This document shows, piece by piece, positions 37,180-48,018 of a stretch of DNA of 64,000 bases. The position numbers and the translations under genes were made by a program. The notes beneath the pieces were generated by a model. That model had not been told where the DNA came from, did not search any database, and saw only the letters and a list, made by a program, of their open reading frames with translations. The stretch comes from Actinoallomurus vinaceus (GTDB taxonomy: Bacteria; Actinomycetota; Actinomycetes; Streptosporangiales; Streptosporangiaceae): the NCBI RefSeq assembly GCF_039542055.1, contig NZ_BAABHK010000006.1, positions 1 to 64,000 of the forward strand, read 5' to 3'. Numbering within the stretch: the first letter of the stretch is position 1; every line of letters starts with the position of its first letter.

Positions 37180-37428
37180 CCGCCCGGTTTCGCGGCCAGC
37201 GCCGGTTTGAACATCGCGGCCCCCCAGGTCGGGGGCACGCTTGGCATCGCCGTTCTCACGGCCCTGTTCGCTGGCCACACCTCAGCCGGCGGCGTGTCCG
37301 ACTTCGCCCACGTCTACCTCGTCTGTGCCCTTGCCTGCCTTGCCGCGGCAGCGGTCGGCGGCCGCCTCATCCTCACGACACCGATACCCGCATTGCCGGC
37401 CGAGACCAGCCTCGCGAAGGGAGCCTGA
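37180..37428 (+). pseudogene. MFS exporter C-terminal remnant (copy 1)
   Basis: Encodes about 80 residues equivalent to the last two helices of a DHA2-type exporter: AASAGLNIAAPQVGGTLGIA (the GLxxxxxQVGGxLGxAV signature) and HVYLVCALACLAAAAVGGRL, ending LAKGA and a stop. There is no start or N-terminal 12-helix body; the upstream DNA belongs to the Ada-AlkA promoter region. A second, more decayed copy lies at 42922-43005. Confidence 0.7.
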
Positions 37429-37430
37429 TC

Positions 37431-38138
37431 ATGGGGGCCGACGCCGTTCACCTGCGTGAGGCACACGATCCGTACTGCCGCTGGCCGACGGGGTCGGCGG
37501 CGCTGATGCGCTCTGCGCCATGGCGACGTCTCGTCGTCCTCGGCGACAGCGTCGCCGCCGGCATAGGGGAGCCACTGGATGGTTACCGCGATCTGGATGC
37601 TGCAGCACGTGTTGCCGAGGCGCTCGGGGCCGCACACCCGTCGTTCGACTATCACAATCTCGGGGAGCGGGATCTGCGCGCCGCCGAGATCCGCGACAGC
37701 CAGTTGCGAATCGCGCTGGAACTGCGGCCTGACCTGGTGATGGTCGCGGCAGGGGGCAATGACGCTCTCCGACGGTCGTTCGACGAGGAACGTCTCAGAG
37801 CCGAGCTGATCTCCCTCGTGGGACCGCTCGTCGCGCAGGGAGCACAGCTGGTGACCATCGGGCTCTTCGACCTCGCGCGGTCCGGCCTCGTGCCGGAGCC
37901 CTACGCCGCACCGATGGCGGAACGCTTCGACCGGCTCGACGCGTTCACCAGCCGGGTCGCGGCCGAACACGGTGGAGTCCATGTCGACAACCACAGCCAT
38001 CCCCTTGCCGCCGACCCCGGCATCTTCGCTGGCGACCGCGTCCACTGCAACGCACGCGGCCATGCGATAGCGGCCGCGAACCTGGTCAAGGCGCTCGCCC
38101 CACTGCTGACGCGGGGGACTCCGGCCAACGCCGAGTAG
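37431..38138 (+). CDS. SGNH/GDSL-family hydrolase
   Basis: 235 residues. Block I Ser in VVLGDSVAAG, block III Asn in AAGGNDALR, and the Asp/His pair in GDRVHCNARGHAIAAAN: complete SGNH catalytic set. No signal peptide, so cytoplasmic lipase/esterase or deacylase. ATG 37431 lies 8 bases after GGGAG and 2 bases after the MFS remnant stop. Its TAG stop lies inside the left arm of a long perfect inverted repeat. Confidence 0.85.
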   Translation: MGADAVHLREAHDPYCRWPTGSAALMRSAPWRRLVVLGDSVAAGIGEPLDGYRDLDAAARVAEALGAAHPSFDYHNLGERDLRAAEIRDSQLRIALELRPDLVMVAAGGNDALRRSFDEERLRAELISLVGPLVAQGAQLVTIGLFDLARSGLVPEPYAAPMAERFDRLDAFTSRVAAEHGGVHVDNHSHPLAADPGIFAGDRVHCNARGHAIAAANLVKALAPLLTRGTPANAE

Positions 38139-38187
38139 AGGCGCAAGGCTGGATGCCGACCCGGTCGGCATCCAGCCTTGCGCCTCT
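38137..38187. terminator. 25-bp perfect inverted repeat (bidirectional terminator)
   Basis: Arms 38137-38161 and 38163-38187 are perfect complements with a single central base. It separates the convergent SGNH hydrolase and SnoaL-like genes and overlaps the hydrolase stop codon. Unusually long and mismatch-free compared with the other terminators here. Confidence 0.85.
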
Positions 38188-38214
38188 GTGCATGTGTCGG
38201 TGTGGGCGGCTGAT

Positions 38215-38679
38215 CTAGACCGTGTGCGCGCGGGTCTGCAGGGATCGGATGACGCTGATGTCGATCCCGATCTGGTCGGCGAAGCTCCCGGTGTCCCAGT
38301 AGGAGCGGATTCTCTCGATCAGACCTTCGTCGTCGAAGTGGAAGAACGACGCCATCTTCATCGAGTACGGCCGCCCGCCCGATGACAGACCCAACGACTC
38401 GGCCACGCCGGATGGCACGGTGAGCGTGCCGGTTTCGATGAACTCGCACGCCGCCATTCGGCCCTGCGTCACGGTGGACAGCATTTCTTGCCGGATGTCC
38501 GGGATGACGGTGTCGAACACCATCGACCAGACCGGCCGGATGCCGTCCTTCCCCTGAATCGGCTCCGGGCCGGTCGGGAACTGGATGGTCACGTCCTCGG
38601 CCAGATACGCCAGCAAGCCATCGATGTCGTGGTCGCTGTACGCCTGGTGGAACCGGTCGATCACCTCTGTGAGCTGCAT
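38215..38679 (-). CDS. SnoaL-like/NTF2-fold protein
   Basis: 154 residues: IDRFHQAYSDHDIDGLLAYL, VTIQFPTGPEPIQGKDGI and FFHFDDEGLIERIRSYWD are the helix-strand hallmarks of SnoaL-like polyketide cyclase/ketosteroid isomerase-type folds. Enzymatic role unknown. ATG 38679 places the promoter next to the divergent TetR gene, which probably controls it. Confidence 0.8.
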   Translation of the reverse strand: MQLTEVIDRFHQAYSDHDIDGLLAYLAEDVTIQFPTGPEPIQGKDGIRPVWSMVFDTVIPDIRQEMLSTVTQGRMAACEFIETGTLTVPSGVAESLGLSSGGRPYSMKMASFFHFDDEGLIERIRSYWDTGSFADQIGIDISVIRSLQTRAHTV

Positions 38680-38693
38680 GCTCCGGAGATTAG

Positions 38694-38723
38694 TGGCACA
38701 TCTGTCAATTGGCAACTCTGCCA
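38694..38723. promoter_or_regulatory. Twin operators between SnoaL-like and TetR genes
   Basis: Two related 14-mers, TGGCACATCTGTCA and TGGCAACTCTGCCA, spaced 16 bases start to start; the second has perfect TGGCA/TGCCA arms. A TetR site is expected here. Confidence 0.6.
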
Positions 38724-38762
38724 TTTGGCGTCCGTGTCAGGCCAAGGGCTACGCTGGGCGGC

Positions 38763-39365
38763 GTGACGGCCGGCAACGCGGAGGGTCTGCGCGCACGCAA
38801 GAGGAGGCGCACCCAGGACGCGATCATCGATGTCGCCCTACGCCTCTTCGAGGAGAAGGGTTATGACGCCGTGTCCGTGGAGGAGATCGCGGCAGCGGCG
38901 GACGTCTCGCCACGGACCTTCTACCGGTACTTCCCGGCCAAGGAGGACGTGCTCCTCGGCGGACAGGACACCGGGGAGGCGACCCGCGACGCACTGGCCG
39001 AGCGACGCCCGGGGGAGAGCGACGTCGACTTCGTGGCGCGGGCGATGCTCGCCGGCCTGACCGCCGGCGACCCGGCTCGGAAGATGCGGGGATACCGGCT
39101 GGTCCAAGCCGTGCCGGCGCTCCAGGCGCGGATGTTCCAGCTCGTCTGGCGCGGAGGTCAGGAGCACTTCGTGACGGCACTCCTCGCCGATGGTCCCCGG
39201 ACACACGACGCCGAACTACGCGCCCACGTGCTCACCCATGCCGTCACCGACGCGATGCGCGTCGCCGTCACCTTCTGGCTGGAGTCGGGCCAACGCGGCT
39301 CCCTCGAGCAAGAGTGCGAGAAGGCACTGTCGTTTCTGCGCGAGGCGTTCAGCGAAGCCGGGTGA
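38763..39365 (+). CDS. TetR family transcriptional regulator
   Basis: 200 residues. HTH: RRRTQDAIIDVALRLFEEKG, VEEIAAAADVSPRTFYRYFP. C-terminal all-helical domain. GTG 38763 is the start; earlier in-frame ATG at 38709 lies inside the operator. Divergent from the SnoaL-like gene with the twin operator between. Confidence 0.85.
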   Translation: MTAGNAEGLRARKRRRTQDAIIDVALRLFEEKGYDAVSVEEIAAAADVSPRTFYRYFPAKEDVLLGGQDTGEATRDALAERRPGESDVDFVARAMLAGLTAGDPARKMRGYRLVQAVPALQARMFQLVWRGGQEHFVTALLADGPRTHDAELRAHVLTHAVTDAMRVAVTFWLESGQRGSLEQECEKALSFLREAFSEAG

Positions 39366-39544
39366 CCGGGGCGCGGACTCCGCCGTCGTCGGCCGCTCCC
39401 GACATCGCGGAGGAATGCTGCAGCCTCCGAATAAGTGCTCTGTGTCGGTACAATGGCGGCCTCGGAGAGCAGCGAACTCCCGCCATTGGCTGTTTGTCGT
39501 CGCCCTTGACGGTGCGAACGCGGACGAACCAGGCGTCACACCAA

Positions 39545-42500
39545 CTACGGCGACGACAAGGCAGCGAGATCGGCCCGCGCCCTCGCCAAAAGCTGCTGGT
39601 AGGTTGTGGGGTCGGTTTGGGTGAGGCGTTCGTAGATTTTGATGCGGTTTTGGAGGTTTTGGGTGGCTTCGGTGCGGTGGCCGGCGTCCCATTGGGCGTT
39701 GGCGAGGTAGTAGAGGGCTTCTCCGNNNNNNNNNNNNNNNNNNNNNNNNNNNNNNNNNNNNNNNNNNNNNNNNNNNNNNNNNNNNNNNNNNNNNNNNNNN
39801 NNNNNNNNNNNNNNNNNNNNNNGAGTCCGGGGTGGTGCCAGTAGCGGTTTGGTGTGAGTGTGGTGAGTTGGTTGTAGTCGGTGATTCCGGTGAGTTCTTG
39901 GTAGATCTGTACGGATCGTTGTCCGGCTTGTTCGGGGATGGGGATGTCTTCGATTCGCCGGTAGACGCAGATGTCCATGAGGACTTGGGCGAGTAGTGGT
40001 CGGTAGGTTGTGGGGTCGGTTTGGGTGAGGCGTTCGTAGATTTTGATGCGGTTTTGGAGGTTTTGGGTGGCTTCGGTGCGGTGGCCGGCGTCCCATTGGG
40101 CGTTGGCGAGGTAGTAGAGGGCTTCTCCGAGTCCGGGGTGGTGCCAGTAGCGGTTTGGTGTGAGTGTGGTGAGTTGGTTGTAGTCGGTGATTCCGGTGAG
40201 TTCTTGGTAGATCTGTACGGATCGTTGTCCGGCTTGTTCGGGGATGGGGATGTCTTCCATGCGCCGGTGCACGCAGACATCCATGAGTACCTGGGCCAGC
40301 AGCGGGCGAAACTGAGCCGCGTCGATCTCAGTCAGGCGCTCGTATACTTCGACGCGATCCAGCAGCGTCCGTACGGCATCGCCCTGACGGCCCTCGCCCC
40401 ACAACTGCTGGGCTTGGTCGTATTGGGCGGCGCCAAGCTGTTGGTAACTCTGGACGGCTCGCCCGCTGATCACCGAAGCGTCCGCGTCGTGGCCCTGTGC
40501 GCTCAGGGTCTGGCTTGTGCTGTGTAGGGAGTCGGCGAACGTGCGGAGGGGCAGGTCCGTGCGCATCAGCATCGACTGGTAGGGATTCCACGTCGACATT
40601 GTGAAGTAGATCCGTACGGCGGTTTCATGCCGTTCGCTGTACCGGGTGATCTGGTAAGGGCCATACACATCGCCGTACTTGTCGCTGGCGTTCTCCATGA
40701 AGGAGTGGGTGGTGTTGTCTCTGCCGGGCGAGTGGATGAACCGGCCGAGCCCGTCATCCAGGTTGAAGATTACGCCGGCGTCGCTCCAGGGCCCCATAGG
40801 GCGTGCGGCCCAATGGGCGAGGATTCGGTTTTGGATGCCGTCGTTTTCGTTGTGGAGGCACAGCCAGGATTTGATGATCGGGTTCCATCGCACCGACAGC
40901 TCGCCAACATTTCCGCTGCAAAACAGCGGCACCGCATCCTCCTCTCGATCGGTCCATTGCAGTTCCACGGTCGGGAGCTGAAACGGACGGTAATACCACC
41001 ATCCACCCGCAGTATCGATCTCGTTGAGCGGTTTGTATGCGAGGTAGACGTCGCTGGATCGGTAGCGGCCGCTGCCGAACATCACGAGTTGCGGGCCATC
41101 GTGTTGGTCCAAACCGAGCTCAGTAGCGTCGACAACGGAGACCGAGACGTTGATGAAATGGGACCGGGATATCTCGTGAAGCAGTGTGAAGCTCTGCCCG
41201 TCGTCATCACTGCGTGCCAGTACGGTTCTTCCCATCAGATCTCGGCCTTGCGCCTGGTAGTGATCGGTGGAGAAGAACACATACATCGCATTGTTATAGC
41301 TCAGGCCGTCGATCGGAACTTCGAAGCCGCCTTGGCTGATTCCGGGGACGAGCGGGGGTTGCGGCAGGAACGTCAGGTCTAAGCCGTCCTCGGCGGTGGC
41401 GTCTGTGGTGTAGGCGATTGCATCCAGATCGTCATTCGGCCCAGTGAAGGAGTTACGCCAGGTGTCACCGAACAGAAAGTAGGTGCGGTCGTGATGCTGG
41501 AACGACACGCCCAAGTCCGTACCTGTAATATGCCAGCGGGTCTCGGTTTGGTTGAGGGCATGGGGAGGATCGCCCGGCGGCCCCGTCCAGTTCTCCCGGT
41601 CATATTCTCCGGTTAGTTGAGCGATCTTTGTCGCCGCTGATCCGAGCCGAGGAATGTCAACAGTGTTGTTGAAGCGAGTACGGCGCACCCAAGGATAGTC
41701 AGTGTTGTCATTGGCGTGCCAGTAATGCACGGTCACGCCAGTGCACTCGTCAATGATCACCTCGAAGTTGCGGTGGTGACCTTCGCCGTAATCGCTGTGG
41801 ATCAGACTCCCCGCGCCGCCACACGACTGGGTGATGAACTGTCCGTCCCGCCACTGCTGCTCGCCGTGTTTGCTGTTATCGCGCCAGAAGTGCTGCAATC
41901 CGGTCCTGTCGTTTGCCAGGCGCACTGGCGCAGTCATCTCGAAATTTCCGTGACCATCGGAACGAAAATCCGACTGGATCAAGGAGAGTGAGCCGACGAC
42001 ATCCAAATCGCCGGTGATGGACGGCCTCGCCGTTTGAAGGGACGGCTGCCAGGGGTTATTGACGTCGCTGTTGTCGTGCCAGAAGTGATAAGCGGCGGTG
42101 TGGAAGCTGCTGCGGGAAACGTAGACACGCAGCGGGACGACTACCTCGAAGTTACCGTGACCATCAGACAAATAATCCGACTGGATCAAAGCAGCGCCAT
42201 CGGTAACCTCCGAGCCCAAGGGCGTCACCGGCTGGCCGCGCTGCCACGGGTTGGTTACGCTGCCGTTGTCGTGCCAAAAGTGCCATAGCCGGACACGGCC
42301 GTCCGGCTGCCGTAGCGGGACGACGACCTCGAAGTTACCGTGATCGTCGGATCGGTAGTCCGACTGGATCATGGCGGGCGGCCCTGCCACGTCATCGAGG
42401 TCTCCGGTCACCGGCTGGCCGCGCTGCCACGGGTTGGTTACGCTGCCGTTGTCGTGCCAAAAGTGCCATAGCCGGACACGGCCATCTGGCTGCCGTAGCG

Positions 42501-42786
42501 GGACGACGACCTCGAAGTTACCGTGATCGTCGGATCGGTAGTCCGACTGGATCATGGCGGCCGGGAAGGCGACATTCTCTGCGATCGGCTGGCCACGCTG
42601 CCATGGCTGGACGTCGGTGGAGTTGTCGCGCCACCAGTGCCATAGATCGGTGCCGGTGACGATCACCGCTTCGAAGTTGCCGTGCCCACCTGATCGGAAG
42701 TCCGATTGGATGAAACTGCCTGGACCTACACGCGCCATTGGCTTCCCCCTGGCGGCATCCCCTGCCCGGACGGCGTTTCCGCTCAT
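39545..42786 (-). CDS. Repeat protein: beta-propeller-like repeats + DUF4185-like propeller + TPR (gap inside)
   Basis: Start ATG 42786 follows AGGAAGCGGG. About residues 20-400: six repeats each with IQSDxRSDGHGNFEVV and LxHFWHDNxxxxNPWQRGQ. About 410-790: DUF4185-like propeller (TYFLFGDTWRNSF, VPIDGLSYNNAMYVFF). C-terminus: TPR-like units of 102 residues (YQELTGITDYNQ, EALYYLANAQWDAGH, IYERLTQTDP), two of them virtually identical in DNA; then stop at 39545. The 97-N gap interrupts the last full unit; deleting the Ns plus one duplicated base gives a continuous 1047-residue frame. TPR codons favour CAA/GAA/AAA, unlike neighbours (CAG/GAG/AAG), suggesting transfer. No signal peptide or catalytic residues recognised; function unknown, perhaps ligand binding or scaffolding. 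Confidence 0.75.
39601..40260. repeat. 306-bp (102-codon) tandem repeats in the TPR region
   Basis: The sequence from 39823 recurs at 40129 (306 bases), and that at 39599 recurs at 40003 once the gap is removed. Copies are essentially identical over the shared length, diverging only at their outer ends (for example around 39950-39980 against 40256-40290). Confidence 0.9.
39726..39822. other. Assembly gap (97 N)
   Basis: Undetermined bases. The flanks CTTCTCCG and GAGTCCGG overlap by one G and, joined, reproduce the intact repeat at 40121-40136. The gap is therefore an unresolved tandem-repeat junction; the real number of 306-base units is unknown. Confidence 0.98.
42205..42560. repeat. 183-bp near-identical repeats in the N-terminal part of the repeat protein
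   Basis: The block containing GCTGGCCGCGCTGCCACGGG starts at 42231 and again at 42414 (183 bases, 61 codons), with almost no differences. It encodes two consecutive GHGNFEVV-HFWHDN repeats and indicates recent duplication independent of the TPR duplication. Confidence 0.85.
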
Positions 42787-42921
42787 CCCGCTTCCTGGTA
42801 CGCACGGCGTCGCGCTCTGCACTGAGAGTGACTTGGCCGCGCGTCGCCAGATTCTCATGCGTTACCCAAGCGTGGAATCCGAACCACCTGGCCGGTTCAG
42901 GACAACTCGGTACGGATCAAA

Positions 42922-43005
42922 CGCCCACGTCTATCTCTATCTGTGCCCTCGCCGCCGCAGCGGTCGGCAGCCGCCTTATCCTCGCGGCACCGACGCCCGC
43001 GCCGG
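42922..43005 (+). pseudogene. MFS exporter C-terminal remnant (copy 2, decayed)
   Basis: Homologous at DNA level to 37310-37395: both read GCCCACGTCTAYCTC, then CTGTGCCCTYGCC, then GCRGCGGTCGGCRGCCGCCT. In the best frame it encodes CALAAAAVGSRLILAAPTPA (copy 1: CALACLAAAAVGGRLILTTP). It has small indels and no stop or start. Same orientation as copy 1, 5.6 kb away. Confidence 0.65.
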
Positions 43006-43149
43006 CACTTCAGGAACAAGCGCACTTCCCCAGCCGAAAGGCGCCGTTCAGGCGGGGCTGGAAGCTCCCGCCGCGATGACGGCCCGCCGACGTCATCGTC
43101 GCCCCCTGGCCGGCCCGGCCGGACACTCCGCGAAGCCCGCCGACACTAG

Positions 43150-43890
43150 TCAGCCCTGGACGGTCGGGCGGATGGTGATCTCGCCGATTTCGACGTCGTG
43201 GGGCTGTTCGATGGCGAAGGCGATGGCGCGAGCGACGGCTTCCGGCGCGATGGCGAGTTCGTCCATGGTGCGGCGGATCTGTTCGCGGACGTGAGCGTTG
43301 TCCATGGAGTCGGTGAGTTCGGTGCGGACGAAGCCCGGCGACACCGCGGTCGTCCGCAGCACGCCGTCGGTCGACTCCTGCCGCAGTCCTTCCAGGAAGG
43401 TGCGGACGGCGTTCTTGGTCGCGGCGTAGACCGCCTGGGTGGGGACGATCTTCAGACCGGACGTCGACACCGTGGTCACCAGGTGGCCTCGGCCCTGCCG
43501 GCGGAACACCGGCAGAGCGGCGGCGATGCCGTGGAGCACGCCGCGCAGGTTGACATCGATCATCGCGGACCAGCCCTCGACGTCGAGGTCGGCCATGGGG
43601 CCGATCTTGGCGATGCCGGCGTTGCTCACCAGCACGTCGAGCCGGCCGAACTCCGCCACGGCCCGGTCGACGAGTCGTTCGAGGTCCTCGGGGCGGGCGA
43701 CGTCCGTGGCGCAGGCGATGGCACGCCCGCCGCGGTCGCGGATGTCCTGGGCGAGTTCGTCGAGGCGTTCGGTGCGGCGCGCGCCGAGGACGACGGCCGC
43801 GCCGCGCTCGGCGAGCAGGCGCGCCGTGGCCTCGCCGATGCCGCTGCTCGCTCCGGTGATGGCGACGACCTTGCCGCTGATGGCTGTCAT
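43150..43890 (-). CDS. Short-chain dehydrogenase/reductase
   Basis: 246 residues, classical SDR. NAD(P) motif TGASSGIGEATA (about 11-22), NAG near 85 (LVSNAGIAKIG), catalytic Ser-Tyr-Lys in STSGLKIVPTQAVYAATKNA, and PGFVRTEL. Arg after the Gly motif region (GARRTERLDE) hints at NADPH. Divergent from a TetR gene with twin palindromes between; presumably repressed by it. ATG 43890 follows AGGGGTCCC (complement strand). Confidence 0.9.
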   Translation of the reverse strand: MTAISGKVVAITGASSGIGEATARLLAERGAAVVLGARRTERLDELAQDIRDRGGRAIACATDVARPEDLERLVDRAVAEFGRLDVLVSNAGIAKIGPMADLDVEGWSAMIDVNLRGVLHGIAAALPVFRRQGRGHLVTTVSTSGLKIVPTQAVYAATKNAVRTFLEGLRQESTDGVLRTTAVSPGFVRTELTDSMDNAHVREQIRRTMDELAIAPEAVARAIAFAIEQPHDVEIGEITIRPTVQG

Positions 43891-43913
43891 GAGGGACCCC
43901 TTCACAGTAAAGT

Positions 43914-43958
43914 GGACACGTGTCCGTATAGCTCGAAACACTACCGGACACGTGTCCG
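43914..43958. promoter_or_regulatory. Twin TetR operators (GGACACGTGTCC)
   Basis: Perfect palindromes GGACACGTGTCC (43914-43925) and CGGACACGTGTCCG (43945-43958), centres 32 bases apart, exactly three helical turns, between the divergent SDR and TetR genes. Confidence 0.85.
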
Positions 43959-43985
43959 CTTAGCCAGCCGCCGATCAGGGGAACG

Positions 43986-44537
43986 ATGGACTCAACCCGC
44001 CGCCGGGCCGACGCGGCCGACAACCGCGCGCGCATCATCCGGGCCGCACGAGAGGTCATCGCGAACGCGGAGGAGGTGAAGCTCAACGCGATCGCCAAGC
44101 AGGCGGGCGTCGGTCAGGGCACCCTCTACCGCCACTTTCCGACCCGCGAGGATCTGCTCGCCGAGGTCTACCGGGAGGACGTCGGCGAACTCGTGGCGGC
44201 GGCGCCGGCGCTCCTCGCCGAGCACGAGCCGCTCACCGCGCTGGCACGCTGGTTCGACCGGGTGGTCGACTACGCGCAGGTCAAGCGGGGAGTGTTCGCC
44301 GCCGTCGAGGCATCGGTGTGGCAGGACCTCTCCGCACACAGCCTCGGCCCGATCGGTGACGCGCTGACCACGTTCCTCGACGCCGGCAAGGCCGACGGGA
44401 CCATCCGCCCTGACATCGACGCCCGCGACGTCATCCTCCTCATCGGCTACCTGACCCGCCTCGAGCAGGCCGAATGGGACACCCGCGCCCGGCACCTGCT
44501 GCACGTCGTCCTCGACGGACTGCGCGGTCGCGAATAG
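43986..44537 (+). CDS. TetR family transcriptional regulator
   Basis: 183 residues. HTH: NRARIIRAAREVIANAEEV, LNAIAKQAGVGQGTLYRHFP. C-terminal domain of the TetR_C_33/SbtR-like type. ATG after GGGGAACG. Controls itself and the divergent SDR gene through the twin palindromes (inference). Confidence 0.9.
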   Translation: MDSTRRRADAADNRARIIRAAREVIANAEEVKLNAIAKQAGVGQGTLYRHFPTREDLLAEVYREDVGELVAAAPALLAEHEPLTALARWFDRVVDYAQVKRGVFAAVEASVWQDLSAHSLGPIGDALTTFLDAGKADGTIRPDIDARDVILLIGYLTRLEQAEWDTRARHLLHVVLDGLRGRE

Positions 44538-44579
44538 CCGGCGCGGGCGATCCGCCCGGCCCCCGGCCGGACTCGGCGG

Positions 44580-45578
44580 TCAGTGTGCGACGGTGACGAC
44601 GACCTTGCCGACCTGGGTGTTCGACTCCAGGTGCCGGTGGGCGTCCACGATCCGCTCCAGGTCGAAGGTGCGGTCCACGACGGGCCGGAAGGCGCCCGAA
44701 CGCAGCCCAGAGGCCACGAAGGCCTCCGCCCGGCGCAGCCGCTCCGGCCGTCTCGTCGTCTCATGCAGGGTGTAGGTGCGCATGTTCAGCGCCGGCATGC
44801 CGAGATCGATCCCCGGAAAGGGGGTCGGCTCGCCGCTCAGCGCGCCGTACACCAGGAGCGTGCCATCGTCGGCGACCACCTTGGCCAGCTCCGTCACCCC
44901 GGAACCGGCGACCGCGTCGAAGACGAATTCGGCGCCCCGTCCGCCGGTCGCGGCCAGCACCCGTTCGGCCACGTCCTCCGACTCGGTGACGATCACCTCC
45001 GCCGCGCCCTCCTTCAGCAGCGCCTCCTTCTTGGCGGCGGTGCGGGTGAGGGCGATCGGCGTGGCGCCGACGCGGTCGGCGACGCGGATGGCGGCCAGCC
45101 CCACGCTGCTGGACGCGGCGTTCAGGACCACCGTGTCCCCGGGGCGCATCCCGCCGACCTCCACCAATGCGCCGTACGCCGTGACGTACGGCATCCACAC
45201 CGCCGCGCCCTCGACCGCGCCGAGCCCCTCCGGTCGGCGTACGACCGCCGCCGCGGGCACGATCGCCCGCTCGGCGTAGACCCCGTAGTCGTTCTGCGAG
45301 AACGCGGGCACGGTGCTGACCGGCTGCCCGGGCCGGAGCCGGGTGACGCCCTCGCCGACCGCCTCGATCACGCCGGCGGCCTCGGTGCCCAATCTCGCGG
45401 GGAACCGCTTCACCGGCTCGATGTAGTGGCCGGTGCGGAACAGCACTTCCGCCCTGTTCAGGCCGATCGCGTCCACCCGGATCCGCACCTCGCCCGGCCC
45501 CGGCTCACCAACCTCGACGTGCTCCAGCCGCATCACCTCGGGCCCGCCGAGCTCGTGGAACAGCACCGTCCTGGTCAT
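44580..45578 (-). CDS. MDR-family NAD(P)-dependent reductase (quinone oxidoreductase/alcohol dehydrogenase-like)
   Basis: 332 residues. N-terminal GroES-like domain (GEVRIRVDAIGLNRAEVLFR), LGTEAAGVIEAVG, and a Rossmann domain with VLNAASSSVGLAAI in place of the usual GxGxxG. Structural and catalytic zinc ligands are absent, so it is a zinc-independent quinone oxidoreductase-like enzyme. ATG 45578 follows GGAAGGACGAC. A 41-base inverted repeat precedes it. Confidence 0.85.
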   Translation of the reverse strand: MTRTVLFHELGGPEVMRLEHVEVGEPGPGEVRIRVDAIGLNRAEVLFRTGHYIEPVKRFPARLGTEAAGVIEAVGEGVTRLRPGQPVSTVPAFSQNDYGVYAERAIVPAAAVVRRPEGLGAVEGAAVWMPYVTAYGALVEVGGMRPGDTVVLNAASSSVGLAAIRVADRVGATPIALTRTAAKKEALLKEGAAEVIVTESEDVAERVLAATGGRGAEFVFDAVAGSGVTELAKVVADDGTLLVYGALSGEPTPFPGIDLGMPALNMRTYTLHETTRRPERLRRAEAFVASGLRSGAFRPVVDRTFDLERIVDAHRHLESNTQVGKVVVTVAH

Positions 45579-45621
45579 CGTGTCGTCCTTCCGTGAGGTC
45601 GTGATGACCCAACTCAAGCCG

Positions 45622-45662
45622 GAAGTACGATGGTTGTCAAACTTCGACGGACATCGTACTTC
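45622..45662. promoter_or_regulatory. Long-spaced inverted repeat upstream of the MDR reductase
   Basis: Perfect 11-bp arms GAAGTACGATG (45622-45632) and CATCGTACTTC (45652-45662) separated by 19 bases containing TTGTCAAACTTCGACGGA. It looks like a regulator site, but no regulator gene adjoins; the nearest TetR already has its own palindromes. The remaining 45663-45918 holds no other feature than the EF-G leader. Confidence 0.65.
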
Positions 45663-45918
45663 GGTGGTGGCTCGTACCGACGTCCGGCGTTCCCGTGAGC
45701 AATTTAACGGCCACGCGCCATTTCCGGACCCTGCGGAAGACCTGGCTCATTCGGCAGCGCATTCAATTGGTTAATCGCGCTGAGTCGCCCCGGCCGAAGC
45801 GGCGTGGCCGGCGGCGCGCCGCCGAAAATCGGATGCACTTTCTGGGCGACGCGTTCATACTCATGACCCGGTACGACCGGTCGTCGCATCTCATCCCAGC
45901 GCAGAAAGGACGCAGCTC

Positions 45919-48012
<2,094 letters not shown>

Positions 48013-48018
48013 CCGTGA

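Noticed and set aside
39349..40280. Reading the repeat protein through the gap in the frame that ends at 39349, and an overlapping Pro/Thr/Ser-rich frame
   Set aside because: These arise only because the 97-N gap length is arbitrary. In the gap-corrected frame the TPR pattern continues to a stop at 39545; the alternative frames give low-complexity sequence with no family resemblance.
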